IMG/VR virus record: IMGVR_UViG_3300022690_001561
Span: 1-36,330 of that record
From: a virus
Direction: 5' to 3' (one strand)
Length of the DNA: 36,330 bases
Part shown: positions 16,499 through 23,405 of the stretch, one piece after another
Numbering within the stretch: position 1 is the stretch's first letter
Layout: every line of letters starts with the position of its first letter
Notes under the pieces: model-generated
What the model saw: only the letters and a program-made list of their open reading frames with translations
Databases searched by the model: none
Told to the model about the DNA's origin: nothing
Program-made: the position numbers and the translations under genes

Positions 16499-17260
16499 TT
16501 ACGCTAAAGGTATGCTCCACTTAGAAGATAAATAATTAAAAACTTGCTGCATTTGATTATTTAGAGCACGATTATATACGATTAGTTCTCCTATTGCTCC
16601 TGTTAAAGGAAAGTCAAAACCTGTATTTGCATCAGTTGCTCTACGAGCACCTATAAGCACGTCAACATTACTTGTGTCAGTTCCTATTGGGTCAATTCCA
16701 TCTGATGCCCCGTTGATAAAAAGTTCCACACCCGTGGTCCGTACCTCAATAGCTACTATTACAGGTGAGCCGGTCATTACTACGGTTTGGAAGATTCCCA
16801 ATACACCCCCAATCCTTGTCCTCGTAGTATCGCCTGTAACAAAATACTGATATTGTCTATTAAGGTTGCCAGATTTTGCTATAATAGTACCTATATTGCT
16901 TGTATCTACATTTATTACACTAAAAAATGTAAATTCATCAGTACCAGGGATAAAGTTTAGATTTGCGGGCTGACCTATTATTAAATAATCCCCACCATCA
17001 AAAGATAAAGCATTTTTCCCTCCGATGGTTACTGAATTTGTTGTAGGTTGTTCAGCACTTATTCCTTGACTGGCATTATTACCCTTACCGCTTTTATCAT
17101 TCCATAGACTCGCTGCTCCGCCAGAGTCAATAATACTAGCAGTATCAGCAGCGTCACACCATAATACATTACCCGCCAAATTTGTCGGTCGGAAACCTAA
17201 TATTAAATCAGGACATAGGTTTTTAACTAACTCTGGCACTAAAGGCAATACTAATTGCAT
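16499..17260 (-). CDS. LamG/concanavalin-A-fold protein, probable virion adhesin
   Basis: 253 aa with one Laminin_G_3-like domain (about 30-250): 'LWCDAADTASIIDSGG', 'WNDKSGKGNNASQ', 'NALSFDGGDYLIIGQPANLN', 'ELFINGASDGIDPI', 'GAIGELIVYNRALNNQ'. These jelly-roll domains bind glycans. In phages they sit on fibres, necks or capsids. It is first in the late operon, just upstream of the small terminase, rather than with the tail fibres. A start at 17260 (MQLVLPLVPELVKNL) gives no signal peptide cleavage site, so it is cytoplasmic until virion assembly. Confidence 0.75.
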   Translation of the reverse strand: MQLVLPLVPELVKNLCPDLILGFRPTNLAGNVLWCDAADTASIIDSGGAASLWNDKSGKGNNASQGISAEQPTTNSVTIGGKNALSFDGGDYLIIGQPANLNFIPGTDEFTFFSVINVDTSNIGTIIAKSGNLNRQYQYFVTGDTTRTRIGGVLGIFQTVVMTGSPVIVAIEVRTTGVELFINGASDGIDPIGTDTSNVDVLIGARRATDANTGFDFPLTGAIGELIVYNRALNNQMQQVFNYLSSKWSIPLA

Positions 17261-17300
17261 TTGTATTGTATAGTTACATTAATTCCCATTAGGGAAGGAT

Positions 17301-17319
17301 TTTTATTATGATAATAAAA
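17301..17319. promoter_or_regulatory. 19-bp perfect inverted repeat before the late operon
   Basis: Arms TTTTATTAT (17301-17309) and ATAATAAAA (17311-17319) with one central base, 41 bases before the LamG start. On the minus strand a weak promoter candidate, TTGTAA (17350-17345), 17 bases, TAATAA (17327-17322), ends just upstream, so the palindrome would lie at the transcription start. This is a candidate operator for late genes. It is AT-only apart from the centre, so chance is a real alternative. Confidence 0.4.
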
Positions 17320-17391
17320 TTTTATTAAATTAGCAAACTAAAACTTACAAGGGTTTTGTTTATTTATAAAGCTACATACCTTTAATCACCT

Positions 17392-17610
17392 TTAATCACA
17401 ATAAAGCTGCAAAGCTTGATTACGACACATTCTTAAAATATCTCCGTTGTGGTGAGTGTGCGATAATGTTTTTGTTATACATTCATCGGTTATTTTTTGG
17501 ATTATTTGAAAATCACTTTCTTTACAGATCTTGCCTTCGCCTATATATTTCTCTTTATGTGACTGACAAGAGAAAAGAAATATTGTTATTATAATTAAGA
17601 CAATTTTCAT
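17392..17610 (-). CDS. Small lipoprotein
   Basis: 72 aa. A hydrophobic signal (KIVLIIITIFLF) is followed by the lipobox LFSC, so Cys15 would be lipidated after signal peptidase II cleavage. The mature 58-residue chain is polar, with four further Cys (ICKESDF, DECITK, MCRNQA, YCD) that could form two disulfides in the periplasm. It resembles small phage lipoproteins that block receptors (T5 Llp-like role) or serve as outer spanins, but it is not proline-rich like Rz1. A 10-base tandem repeat (17379-17398) includes its stop codon. Confidence 0.7.
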   Translation of the reverse strand: MKIVLIIITIFLFSCQSHKEKYIGEGKICKESDFQIIQKITDECITKTLSHTHHNGDILRMCRNQALQLYCD

Positions 17611-17671
17611 GTTTTTTTTAATTAAGGTTAGGCTCTATTTTAACTAACTCTAATTAAATATTATTAAGAAT

Positions 17672-18628
17672 CTAATTAATATTAATAATACTATCCTTTT
17701 CCATCTCTGCCCGAACCTTATCACAATCTTGCGCTAATAACTTGACTTCTTCTTTAAATTCATCCTCTGAAAATTCAGTTAATAATTTTTTATCATCAAC
17801 ATTGAGATTTTTAAAGAACTCATCAAGTTTCCCCCTACCCTGTAAAGCCCACTCTCTACAATCGCGTTTTAGATTCCTTAATCTTATATCAACTGCAACC
17901 CCACCGTCAGCCCAAGCCTTTAGTTTTTCGCCTACTTCTTTGGTGATTATTGTTTGATCACCTGTAAATAAATTTAATAAAGGTTTAGGGCATTTAGTAA
18001 TAATAGGCTTTCCTGGTGCGGTATGTTCTAACATCATTGATAAAGTCATTTCATACATGAAGTTTTTTTCTTGAATTGGCTGTGTACCGAGTTCAACAAA
18101 TCTTGTTTTCTTTTTTCCGGTTCTTTCATCTATATAGCTTTCTGGTTTAGTTTTCTCTTGCGCTCTTAAGCAAAAGATTATGTGCATAGGGCATTGAGTA
18201 AGCATATTCATAAATAGCTTATGTTGACCTTTTGCCATTGCCCAATTTGGAAGACCTCCAAGCTTATTATTTGCTGCAATATCACTTATACCGCCTTGAC
18301 CGTCATATTCATGCGTGACGGAATCAATCACCAAAACATTAACCCCAAATTTAATAAACTCGTTTATTTTCTCCATATATCGCGCTGGTGAAAATGGGGC
18401 GTTAAGTTCGTCGATATAATATTTATTTTCTGGTAATGCTTCAATAATGTCTTTATCATCAGCGTACATACTACCCCTTCCTGTCTCCGAATCAAGGAAA
18501 CCTACTTTGCCATCTTTACCGGCTAAACCGGCAGCCAACAATAAAGCTGAATAAGTCTTACCACTTCCGGAAGTTCCGGCAAGTGATATTATTAATGGGA
18601 TTGCTTTACGCTTTGCTTCTTTAATCAT
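17672..18628 (-). CDS. RecA-fold ATPase, Sak4-like phage recombination protein (AAA_24)
   Basis: 318 aa. Walker A GTSGSGKT at 18-25, 'VGFLDSETGRGSMYADD' after strand 2, Walker B VLVID at 98-102, then 'IFCLRAQEKTKPES'. This is the phage nucleotide-binding family that includes Sak4, a RecA-core protein that promotes single-strand annealing or exchange together with an SSB. About 80 C-terminal residues are helical. It lies in the operon of a RecE-like nuclease and a coiled-coil protein, together a recombination module. No SSB gene was seen in this window. Confidence 0.88.
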   Translation of the reverse strand: MIKEAKRKAIPLIISLAGTSGSGKTYSALLLAAGLAGKDGKVGFLDSETGRGSMYADDKDIIEALPENKYYIDELNAPFSPARYMEKINEFIKFGVNVLVIDSVTHEYDGQGGISDIAANNKLGGLPNWAMAKGQHKLFMNMLTQCPMHIIFCLRAQEKTKPESYIDERTGKKKTRFVELGTQPIQEKNFMYEMTLSMMLEHTAPGKPIITKCPKPLLNLFTGDQTIITKEVGEKLKAWADGGVAVDIRLRNLKRDCREWALQGRGKLDEFFKNLNVDDKKLLTEFSEDEFKEEVKLLAQDCDKVRAEMEKDSIININ

Positions 18629-18717
18629 TTTTTTCCTTTAATGAAATTGCTCTATTATAAATATTATTCTCAAAACAATAATCACAAGATGGACCTTTTA
18701 ATTAAATTTTGCGAAAA

Positions 18718-18912
18718 TTATCCTTCTATTGTTACAAAAGTTTTATTAAGTTTTTGGTTAATATTATTAGGATTGAGAAATAGTCTATAATTCAAACCTT
18801 CTTCTACAATCTTAACCTGTTTGTCTCTATCCTCTTTGTTATCATATTCCTCAATAACTTTTCTGCCATTGTGATAATTAATAGTGAATGTATATTTCTT
18901 AATTTTATTCAT
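18718..18912 (-). CDS. Hypothetical small protein
   Basis: 64 aa, starting MNKIKKYTFTINYHNGRKVI, with alternating beta strands then a helix (EEYDNKEDRDKQVKIVEEGL) and a final strand. It overlaps the stop of the RHH gene at ATGA, so it is its operon partner. The small beta-alpha fold could be a partner or toxin of the RHH protein, but no toxin family is recognised. Confidence 0.6.
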   Translation of the reverse strand: MNKIKKYTFTINYHNGRKVIEEYDNKEDRDKQVKIVEEGLNYRLFLNPNNINQKLNKTFVTIEG

Positions 18913-19064
18913 TTTTGTTCCTTTTTTCTTAATTCCAAAACTGAATAATGTTCTTCAATTATACGAACTATAAGATTGCTAGCTGATCTATTCTGAATTT
19001 TTGCCTCCCCTTGTACTTTTTTGAGTAAATCTTCTGGTATGTAAATGCTTTTTAATACTGACAT
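18909..19064 (-). CDS. Ribbon-helix-helix (CopG/Arc-type) regulator
   Basis: 51 aa: MSVLKSIYIPEDLLKKVQGE, then 'IQNRSASNLIVRIIEEHY'. A beta strand (VLKSIYIP), helix (EDLLKKVQ) and helix (SASNLIVRIIEEHY) is the complete RHH fold, which binds operators as a dimer of dimers. Two palindromes sit directly upstream (19091-19129), so autoregulation is likely. The stop overlaps the next gene's ATG. It is shorter than a 60-codon ORF cut-off. Confidence 0.75.
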   Translation of the reverse strand: MSVLKSIYIPEDLLKKVQGEAKIQNRSASNLIVRIIEEHYSVLELRKKEQK

Positions 19065-19090
19065 TGTTATATAATTAATTAATTTCAATT

Positions 19091-19132
19091 AAATCTTAAT
19101 AAGATTTAATAACTATTAATTATAATAGTCAA
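19091..19132 (-). promoter_or_regulatory. Promoter with two palindromic operators before the RHH gene
   Basis: On the minus strand TTGACT (19132-19127), 17 bases, TTAAAT (19109-19104). Overlapping it is the perfect palindrome ACTATTA-ATTA-TAATAGT (19112-19129), and next to it AAATCTTA-A-TAAGATTT (19091-19107). The stretch TTGACTATTA plus ATTAATAG recurs at 32858-32877. The RHH start is 27 bases further on. Confidence 0.6.
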
Positions 19133-19140
19133 TAGTTTTT

Positions 19141-19314
19141 TCAATCATCTTTAAATTGTAAATCCCGAACGCTTTGGGGGTTTTCTTTTTTAGCTTCAAC
19201 TTTCTTCCTAGCCTCTTCTGCAATGGCAGAAATAGCTTGTTTGGCTTCCCTCTCTTGCTGTTTAGGAGTTTTTCCTGCTTTTCTTACAAAAGTAAATATT
19301 TTATAGTTCGTCAT
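19141..19314 (-). CDS. Hypothetical charged helical protein
   Basis: 57 aa: MTNYKIFTFVRKAGKTPKQQ, then a Lys/Glu/Ala-rich helix (EREAKQAISAIAEEARKKVE) and 'NPQSVRDLQFKDD'. The start overlaps the stop of the upstream gene (ATGA). No family is recognised. It ends 12 bases before the RHH promoter, so the RHH pair may have its own transcript. Confidence 0.5.
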   Translation of the reverse strand: MTNYKIFTFVRKAGKTPKQQEREAKQAISAIAEEARKKVEAKKENPQSVRDLQFKDD

Positions 19315-19556
19315 AACTCATTCTCAATATAATTAGCAATCTCCTTTTCCTGCTCTACAAGATCAGAATCACTTAAATTGATGTCTAGTAGCTCAAAACC
19401 TTCTAAATTGTCTGTAAGTTTCTCTTTTGCCCTTTCTGTTATTTCATTTTCCATACTTTCAAGCTGAATATAATTAAACCGTTCATAGTTGCCGGTACTT
19501 ACAATTTCTTCTTGATAGAAATTAAGGGCTTCTTGAATTTTCTTTTTATTTATCAT
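19311..19556 (-). CDS. Hypothetical acidic helical protein
   Basis: 81 aa, starting MINKKKIQEALNFYQEEIVS, acidic and helical, with an end typical of small phage early proteins (SDLVEQEKEIANYIENEL). Its ATG (19556) shares a base with the stop of the coiled-coil gene upstream. The same junction sequence is duplicated at 22634-22637, where it leads into a different gene. The function is unknown. Confidence 0.55.
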   Translation of the reverse strand: MINKKKIQEALNFYQEEIVSTGNYERFNYIQLESMENEITERAKEKLTDNLEGFELLDINLSDSDLVEQEKEIANYIENEL

Positions 19557-19722
19557 TAATATTTTATTGAAACATGGGATATTTTGCCTTTGGCAATAGC
19601 TCTAATTGCTAATTTTCCTATAAAATTTAATGACGACTCATAGCTTTCTGTAAAGTCACCCCACGGCTTTTCTTCCCCCTCATTTTGCATTGCTAATATT
19701 AAGGCATCTAAAGCCTCATTAT
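19553..19722 (-). repeat. Duplicated block, copy A (partner 22634-22803)
   Basis: 170 bases that match 22634-22803 with three mismatches. It covers the 3' end of the coiled-coil gene and the start codon of the next gene. A second shared block, 20098-20145, matches 22804-22851 over 48 bases without mismatch. In copy B the two blocks are directly joined, so exactly 375 bases (125 codons) are missing. Confidence 0.95.
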
Positions 19723-20761
19723 TAATCTTAGTCCTATGCTTAATATCCGCCTCACGAGCCTTTTCCGCCTCAATTTCAGCCTCTTTTTTAAGCTTAAATT
19801 TCTCACGCTCTTTTTTTAATACTGCTTCTGTTTCTCTATCTGCTTGGATTTTAGCTTGTTTTTTCTGCTCCTCTACCAATCTTTCCGCCTCTCTAGCTCT
19901 AACATCAGCATTAATTTTAGCCAACTCTACAGCTCTCTTATTTTCTTCTACTCTAAGTTTTGCGGCTTCTTTTTGCGCTTCTAATTCAAGCTTAGCTTGT
20001 TGTTCTCGCGCTTCTGCCGCTTTCTTTTCTGCTTCTAGTCTATATCTCTCTTGTTTAACTTCTCTTGCTATCCTTTCGGCTGTCTCACGTTCTACACGTC
20101 TGATATTTTCTTCTGTCTCTCTTATTATTTGCTCTTCTCGTTCTTTTTGATCTCTTGCTGCTTTTTCTTTAAGAAGTTTTTCAAGCTGTTCTTTCTCGGC
20201 TATATGTATTTTAATTTTTGCTAAAGTGCTATTGAGATGATCTAAGATTTTTTTTGATACATCTTCGGCTTTCGTTGCGAATTCTTGCCAATCAAAAACT
20301 TTTAATTCTTTAACATCTTTAATTGCAGCAGTTATTTCTAATTCTGCATGACCAGGAGTTAAGTCTTGAAAATATTCTATTCTTGCAATCCTCAATCTAC
20401 GCTCTTCAATCCTCTCTTTCTCCTTTTCCTCAAAATCAGTCAAAGGCTGCCGTACATCATCTTGTAAAACTTTAATTCTAGCTTGGATTACCTTTTCATC
20501 TTCATTGATATTGGTAACCTGTTCTCTTAACTTGCTTGTCAATTCTAATTTTGCCTTTTCAATAGGACTCTTTCTTTTGGCAATAGAATGTGCAAAAGAT
20601 TTTATTTCTGCTCTGCCTTTTGGAGTTGAAACATCTCTAGTAGCTTTGAATTGTTCAACTGCCTTTTCCAAAGATTGTAAAAAGGATTGAGCTTTATTTC
20701 CTTTGAAAAATTCTAAAGGTTTAATATCTTCGAGAATTAATAATTCTGTTTGCTTGGTCAT
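19556..20761 (-). CDS. Long coiled-coil phage protein (DUF1351-like)
   Basis: 401 aa. Residues 1-150 form a helical N-domain (LEFFKGNKAQSFLQSLEKAV, 'KRKSPIEKAKLELTSKLREQ'). Residues of about 190-340 are an Arg/Glu/Ala/Gln coiled coil of roughly 150 residues (KREREEQIIRETEENIRR type). The C-terminal 55 residues form a compact domain (LILAMQNEGEEKPWGDFTES). Such proteins accompany RecE/RecT- or Sak-type modules; the role is probably a scaffold or recombination partner. It is preceded by a TTAACTTTAAT motif 14 bases before the ATG. A shortened near-identical copy lies upstream in the same operon (22637-22867). Confidence 0.75.
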   Translation of the reverse strand: MTKQTELLILEDIKPLEFFKGNKAQSFLQSLEKAVEQFKATRDVSTPKGRAEIKSFAHSIAKRKSPIEKAKLELTSKLREQVTNINEDEKVIQARIKVLQDDVRQPLTDFEEKEKERIEERRLRIARIEYFQDLTPGHAELEITAAIKDVKELKVFDWQEFATKAEDVSKKILDHLNSTLAKIKIHIAEKEQLEKLLKEKAARDQKEREEQIIRETEENIRRVERETAERIAREVKQERYRLEAEKKAAEAREQQAKLELEAQKEAAKLRVEENKRAVELAKINADVRAREAERLVEEQKKQAKIQADRETEAVLKKEREKFKLKKEAEIEAEKAREADIKHRTKINNEALDALILAMQNEGEEKPWGDFTESYESSLNFIGKLAIRAIAKGKISHVSIKY

Positions 20762-20782
20762 GATTTTTAAGCTAAATTAAAG

Positions 20783-21862
20783 TTAAACTTGGACTTGGTA
20801 CATAAAAATATCATCATTCGGTGATTTGGTTTCGGTATTTAACCAACGTTTTTCTTTAAATTCTTCTTGGCAAAGAATAAAATCTTGCACTGCCCTTCTA
20901 AAAAGCTCTATTCCTTGCGTAAAACATAAACTTTTACTTAAATCTTGTTTCGCTGTTATTAATGATTTTTCTAAAATCTGGTAAGGGGCTTGGGTTCTTA
21001 AAAAAACTATAGAATAGTTCTTGTTTTCATTTTCTAGGAATTTACTTAACCATTCTTGATCAATTTTGCCGAAAACTTCCGCCTCTTTATTTCTAATTTT
21101 CTTAATGACAGATCTTAAGCCATCAAAATATATTGATGATTGCAGGTTATAATTTTGATATAATATTTCTTTATCAAGAAATTCTCCAAGAGGTTTTTTA
21201 TTTTTTAAACTAAAACTTTTTAAGTCAATTATAGAATCAATATTAATATAATCTAAGCGAGCCTTGCAAGTAATCCCTGTATATTCATCTTCCCATATAA
21301 TGACAACTTCTGGATAACCTCCCTGTAACAGCTTTTTAATTTTCGGTCTAAGCTCTAGGCTTTCTTTAATGCCGTCTAGTATTTCTATATCATGTTGCTT
21401 TAAGATTTTTTTATCGTACTTTTCTACATTTACCTTAAAATCTCTTATTACATTATCCCATATTATTTGAGTATCGGGATGTAAATAAGTTTCTGCCATA
21501 GTAACAAGCTCTGCTTTCACCAAAGTAGATAATTTTATTTCACCATGCTTTTTTAAAAAAGCCTTTAAATCTTTATTGTCTTTAAGAATTTCAACGCCTT
21601 TATAATCTGCCCAACTAGGTTGTTGAACATATATTTTTTTGAATATATCGGGCTCAAGTAGCATAGAATGAATTGCAGTGCCTAATTGCATTGCCGGAGT
21701 TGTCTCATGCACTGGCTTATTTGGATTGTAAGCTGAATAATACCAGCCGTCTTCTCGATCAATAAGTATGTTTTCCAAAAATGATCTTGAAGCCATGGGT
21801 ATATTGTGATATTCCTCTTCTGGCATTTTAAAATAGATTCCTTCCTTATATTCTTTTGTCAT
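20783..21862 (-). CDS. RecE-like PD-(D/E)XK exonuclease
   Basis: 359 aa. Motifs in order: LGTAIHSMLLEP (60-71), ITCKARLDYI with D204, 'IIDLKS' with D213 and K215 (the PD-(D/E)XK core), and 'YNLQSSIYFDGL' with Q241. This is the RecE / exonuclease VIII-like family (PDDEXK nuclease) that resects double-stranded ends to give 3' overhangs for annealing by the Sak4-like ATPase. The N-terminus begins MTKEYKEGIYFKMPEEEYHN, typical for the family ('i..g.Y..m..e.Yh'). Operon context with the ATPase supports a DNA recombination or repair function. Confidence 0.9.
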   Translation of the reverse strand: MTKEYKEGIYFKMPEEEYHNIPMASRSFLENILIDREDGWYYSAYNPNKPVHETTPAMQLGTAIHSMLLEPDIFKKIYVQQPSWADYKGVEILKDNKDLKAFLKKHGEIKLSTLVKAELVTMAETYLHPDTQIIWDNVIRDFKVNVEKYDKKILKQHDIEILDGIKESLELRPKIKKLLQGGYPEVVIIWEDEYTGITCKARLDYINIDSIIDLKSFSLKNKKPLGEFLDKEILYQNYNLQSSIYFDGLRSVIKKIRNKEAEVFGKIDQEWLSKFLENENKNYSIVFLRTQAPYQILEKSLITAKQDLSKSLCFTQGIELFRRAVQDFILCQEEFKEKRWLNTETKSPNDDIFMYQVQV

Positions 21863-21889
21863 GTTAATTTTAATTAAAGTTATAATAAA

Positions 21890-22048
21890 TTACCTAATAT
21901 TCCAATATTTAGTATTAGCTTCTATGTCTTCCTTGAGATCTAATGCCTCTTTCTCAAGTGCCTTTATTCTTGCTAGATAGTCTTTTATTAGACTATTTTT
22001 TAGTTTTACTTCATTCTTAATCTTTTTAAATCTTTGTAATGTCTTCAT
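21890..22048 (-). CDS. Short coiled-coil protein
   Basis: 52 aa: MKTLQRFKKIKNEVKLKNSL, then IKDYLARIKALEKEALDLKE in a clean heptad pattern. A single basic-then-acidic helix would form a dimeric coiled coil. It lies upstream of the RecE-like gene by 27 bases. Shorter than a 60-codon cut-off; no good Shine-Dalgarno motif is visible, so translation is not certain. Confidence 0.45.
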   Translation of the reverse strand: MKTLQRFKKIKNEVKLKNSLIKDYLARIKALEKEALDLKEDIEANTKYWNIR

Positions 22049-22071
22049 GTCTTCTTTATAAGTTATTTAGC

Positions 22072-22235
22072 CTAAGGTGGCAATGCGTTTAGTGCCATAA
22101 ATGCCTGTCTTTCCAGGCTGTCAACATTGTCTTTTTTTCGGTCACCACGTATAAGATTGTGACTAGTATTCCTATACACCCGAGTCCGTCATGCACTGGA
22201 CTGGCTCCTACCTTCATCTTTAGCCAGGTTGGCTA
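22072..22235 (-). ncRNA. GC-rich, hairpin-dense island, possible structured RNA or intron remnant
   Basis: About 160 bases of nearly balanced composition inside AT-rich DNA. The minus strand has five consecutive short stems: AGCCA/TGGCT, AGTCC/GGACT, GTCAC/GTGAC (with GTATA/TATAC inside or beside), GCCTG/CAGGC and TGGCA/TGCCA. An alternative is coding: a frame from 22217 to 22089 gives 42 aa (MKVGASPVHDGLGCIGILVT and onwards). Another frame is open except for one TGA. It starts inside the stop region of the gene upstream. Composition suggests foreign origin, for instance a fragment of a group II intron or repeat element; the identity is not established. Confidence 0.4.
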
Positions 22236-22637
22236 CTTCTTCAAACAACTAATTTCCCACTCTAGCTCTACTACTTTCTCCTCAAGTTTATGATGGGCTT
22301 CTTTAGCTTCGACTAATAGATCAAGAAGATTCTGTATTATTTTATTTATTGCGTCTTGTTTCTGCATTATTTTCTTTTCATTTAATTTATCATTAATTTT
22401 TTCCTTAAATTTTTCAGCTATTATTTCTTTAGCTTTCTCATCATAATCTACATCGTTTAATGACTCACTATACCAATCCCAATTATCAACTCCCCCTACC
22501 TCTAAAGCATTAAGGCGATTGCTAGAAATTAATAAATCTTTATAGTCTTTTGGTGAAATTTCTATACTGATCCCCATATCTGAGACAATTTTAACATCTT
22601 TTAATTTTGTGCTTTTATATTTTTTTTCCATTTTCAT
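22233..22637 (-). CDS. Hypothetical early protein with C-terminal coiled coil
   Basis: 134 aa, starting MKMEKKYKSTKLKDVKIVSD. Residues 20-75 are mixed and acidic (VGGVDNWDWYSESLNDVDYD); residues of about 78-134 form a coiled coil (LLDLLVEAKEAHHKLEEKVV). The ATG at 22637 shares a base with the stop of the truncated duplicate gene. Its first codon lies in the duplicated DNA but the rest differs from the gene at the equivalent place downstream of copy A. The function is unknown. Confidence 0.6.
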   Translation of the reverse strand: MKMEKKYKSTKLKDVKIVSDMGISIEISPKDYKDLLISSNRLNALEVGGVDNWDWYSESLNDVDYDEKAKEIIAEKFKEKINDKLNEKKIMQKQDAINKIIQNLLDLLVEAKEAHHKLEEKVVELEWEISCLKK

Positions 22638-22803
22638 TAATATTTTATTGAAACATGGGATATTTTGCCTTTGGCAATAGCTCTAATTGCTAATTTTCCT
22701 ATAAAATTAAATGACGACTCATGGCTTTCTGTAAAGTCACCCCACGGCTTTTCTTCCCCCTCATTTTGCATTGCTAATATTAAGTCATCTAAAGCCTCAT
22801 TAT
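22634..22803 (-). repeat. Duplicated block, copy B
   Basis: Matches 19553-19722 (3 mismatches in 170). It is followed without gap by 48 bases identical to 20098-20145. The three differences change residues Y to H, L to F and A to D; none is silent. Confidence 0.95.
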
Positions 22804-22867
22804 GTCTGATATTTTCTTCTGTCTCTCTTATTATTTGCTCTTCTCGTTCTTGTTTTGTGTTAATCAT
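22637..22867 (-). CDS. Truncated duplicate of the coiled-coil protein
   Basis: 76 aa. After MINTKQ it joins EREEQIIRETEENIR of the coiled coil directly to the 55-residue C-terminal domain (NEALDDLILAMQNEGEEKPW and onwards). Compared with the 401-aa parent it lacks the N-domain and 125 internal residues, but stays in frame and has its own ATG. It is coupled to the HTH gene (ATGATTAA overlap at 22860-22867). It could be a dominant-negative or regulatory form competing for the C-domain's partner, or a recent relic kept by chance. Confidence 0.75.
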   Translation of the reverse strand: MINTKQEREEQIIRETEENIRHNEALDDLILAMQNEGEEKPWGDFTESHESSFNFIGKLAIRAIAKGKISHVSIKY

Positions 22868-23066
22868 TTAATAATACCTCTTCAATCTTGTTAATAACTT
22901 TTATACTGGACAAAGTTCTATGGTTGCTAATATTCCACAAAGTAGTCCTGCTTATACCGCTCTTAAATGCGATATCAGTTTGACTCATAGTTGTGAGTTT
23001 TAGCTTTATTCTTAAATCTTGTACCATGCGATGGCGTTTTTCAATTCTTTCTACGTAGTTTGTCAT
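22860..23066 (-). CDS. HTH (XRE-like) transcription regulator
   Basis: 68 aa. A basic N-terminal helix (YVERIEKRHRMVQDLRIKLK) is followed by a Cro/CI-type HTH: MSQTDIAFKSGISRTTLWNI, then SNHRTLSSIKVINKIEEVLL. It is the first gene of the minus-strand recombination operon and faces the plus-strand early genes across a divergent control region with twin palindromes, so it is probably the switch or early repressor. It is shorter than CI and has no dimerisation or peptidase domain, making it Cro-like. The leader is long and structured (23087-23187). Confidence 0.8.
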   Translation of the reverse strand: MTNYVERIEKRHRMVQDLRIKLKLTTMSQTDIAFKSGISRTTLWNISNHRTLSSIKVINKIEEVLLND

Positions 23067-23086
23067 TCTGTTTATATTTAATTAAG

Positions 23087-23187
23087 ACCCCCCTGTCAAA
23101 GATAATTAGAGCTGGTATCACCAGAATTTATTATTAACTCTCGCTACTAGTCTTGCGACCTAAGATAAGCCGGAGGGGTGCGGCTTA
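23087..23187 (-). promoter_or_regulatory. Structured leader of the HTH gene, possible long-range pseudoknot
   Basis: On the minus strand: hairpin TAAGCCG (23187-23181) / CGGCTTA (23172-23166) with loop CACCCCTC. Seven loop bases, ACCCCTC, can pair (one G-U) with GGGGGGT at 23093-23087, 20 bases before the start codon. Between them lies a hairpin CTGGT-GAT-ACCAG. The layout of stem 1 and loop matches the two compact pseudoknots downstream, but the last loop is 72 bases. Confidence 0.35.
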
Positions 23188-23192
23188 GAATA

Positions 23193-23223
23193 ATATTAAT
23201 ATCTAAGGAAGTAATATTAATAT
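23193..23223. promoter_or_regulatory. Twin palindromic operators ATATTAATAT
   Basis: Two perfect 10-bp palindromes at 23193-23202 and 23214-23223, each preceded by TA, 21 bases apart centre to centre (two helical turns, same DNA face). They lie between the HTH gene and its candidate promoter, as expected for cooperative binding of the HTH or another phage repressor. Confidence 0.55.
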
Positions 23224-23269
23224 CACGCGGTGATTAAATCCGCAAAAGGTCACTTCAAACCCAATAACT

Positions 23270-23298
23270 AGGTTAAATCATCAAAATCTAATTGTCAA
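23270..23298 (-). promoter_or_regulatory. Candidate promoter of the HTH/recombination operon
   Basis: On the minus strand TTGACA (23298-23293), 17 bases, TAACCT (23275-23270). The -35 is consensus and the -10 is weak. The transcript would start near 23263, carry the twin palindromes and the structured leader, then the HTH gene. Confidence 0.4.
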
Positions 23299-23405
23299 CT
23301 TTTTTATTAACCATTGGACTCATCAATCAAACAAAGGGCTTAAAAATATTGTGTTATATTCTGAAACAATAAGCTTAACTAATATAAATAGTGTCCAGCT
23401 TTATG

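Noticed and set aside
17283-17303. TTCCC-ATTA-GGGAA followed by GGATTTTT as a plus-strand terminator
   Set aside because: Only five base pairs and there is no plus-strand gene upstream to end.
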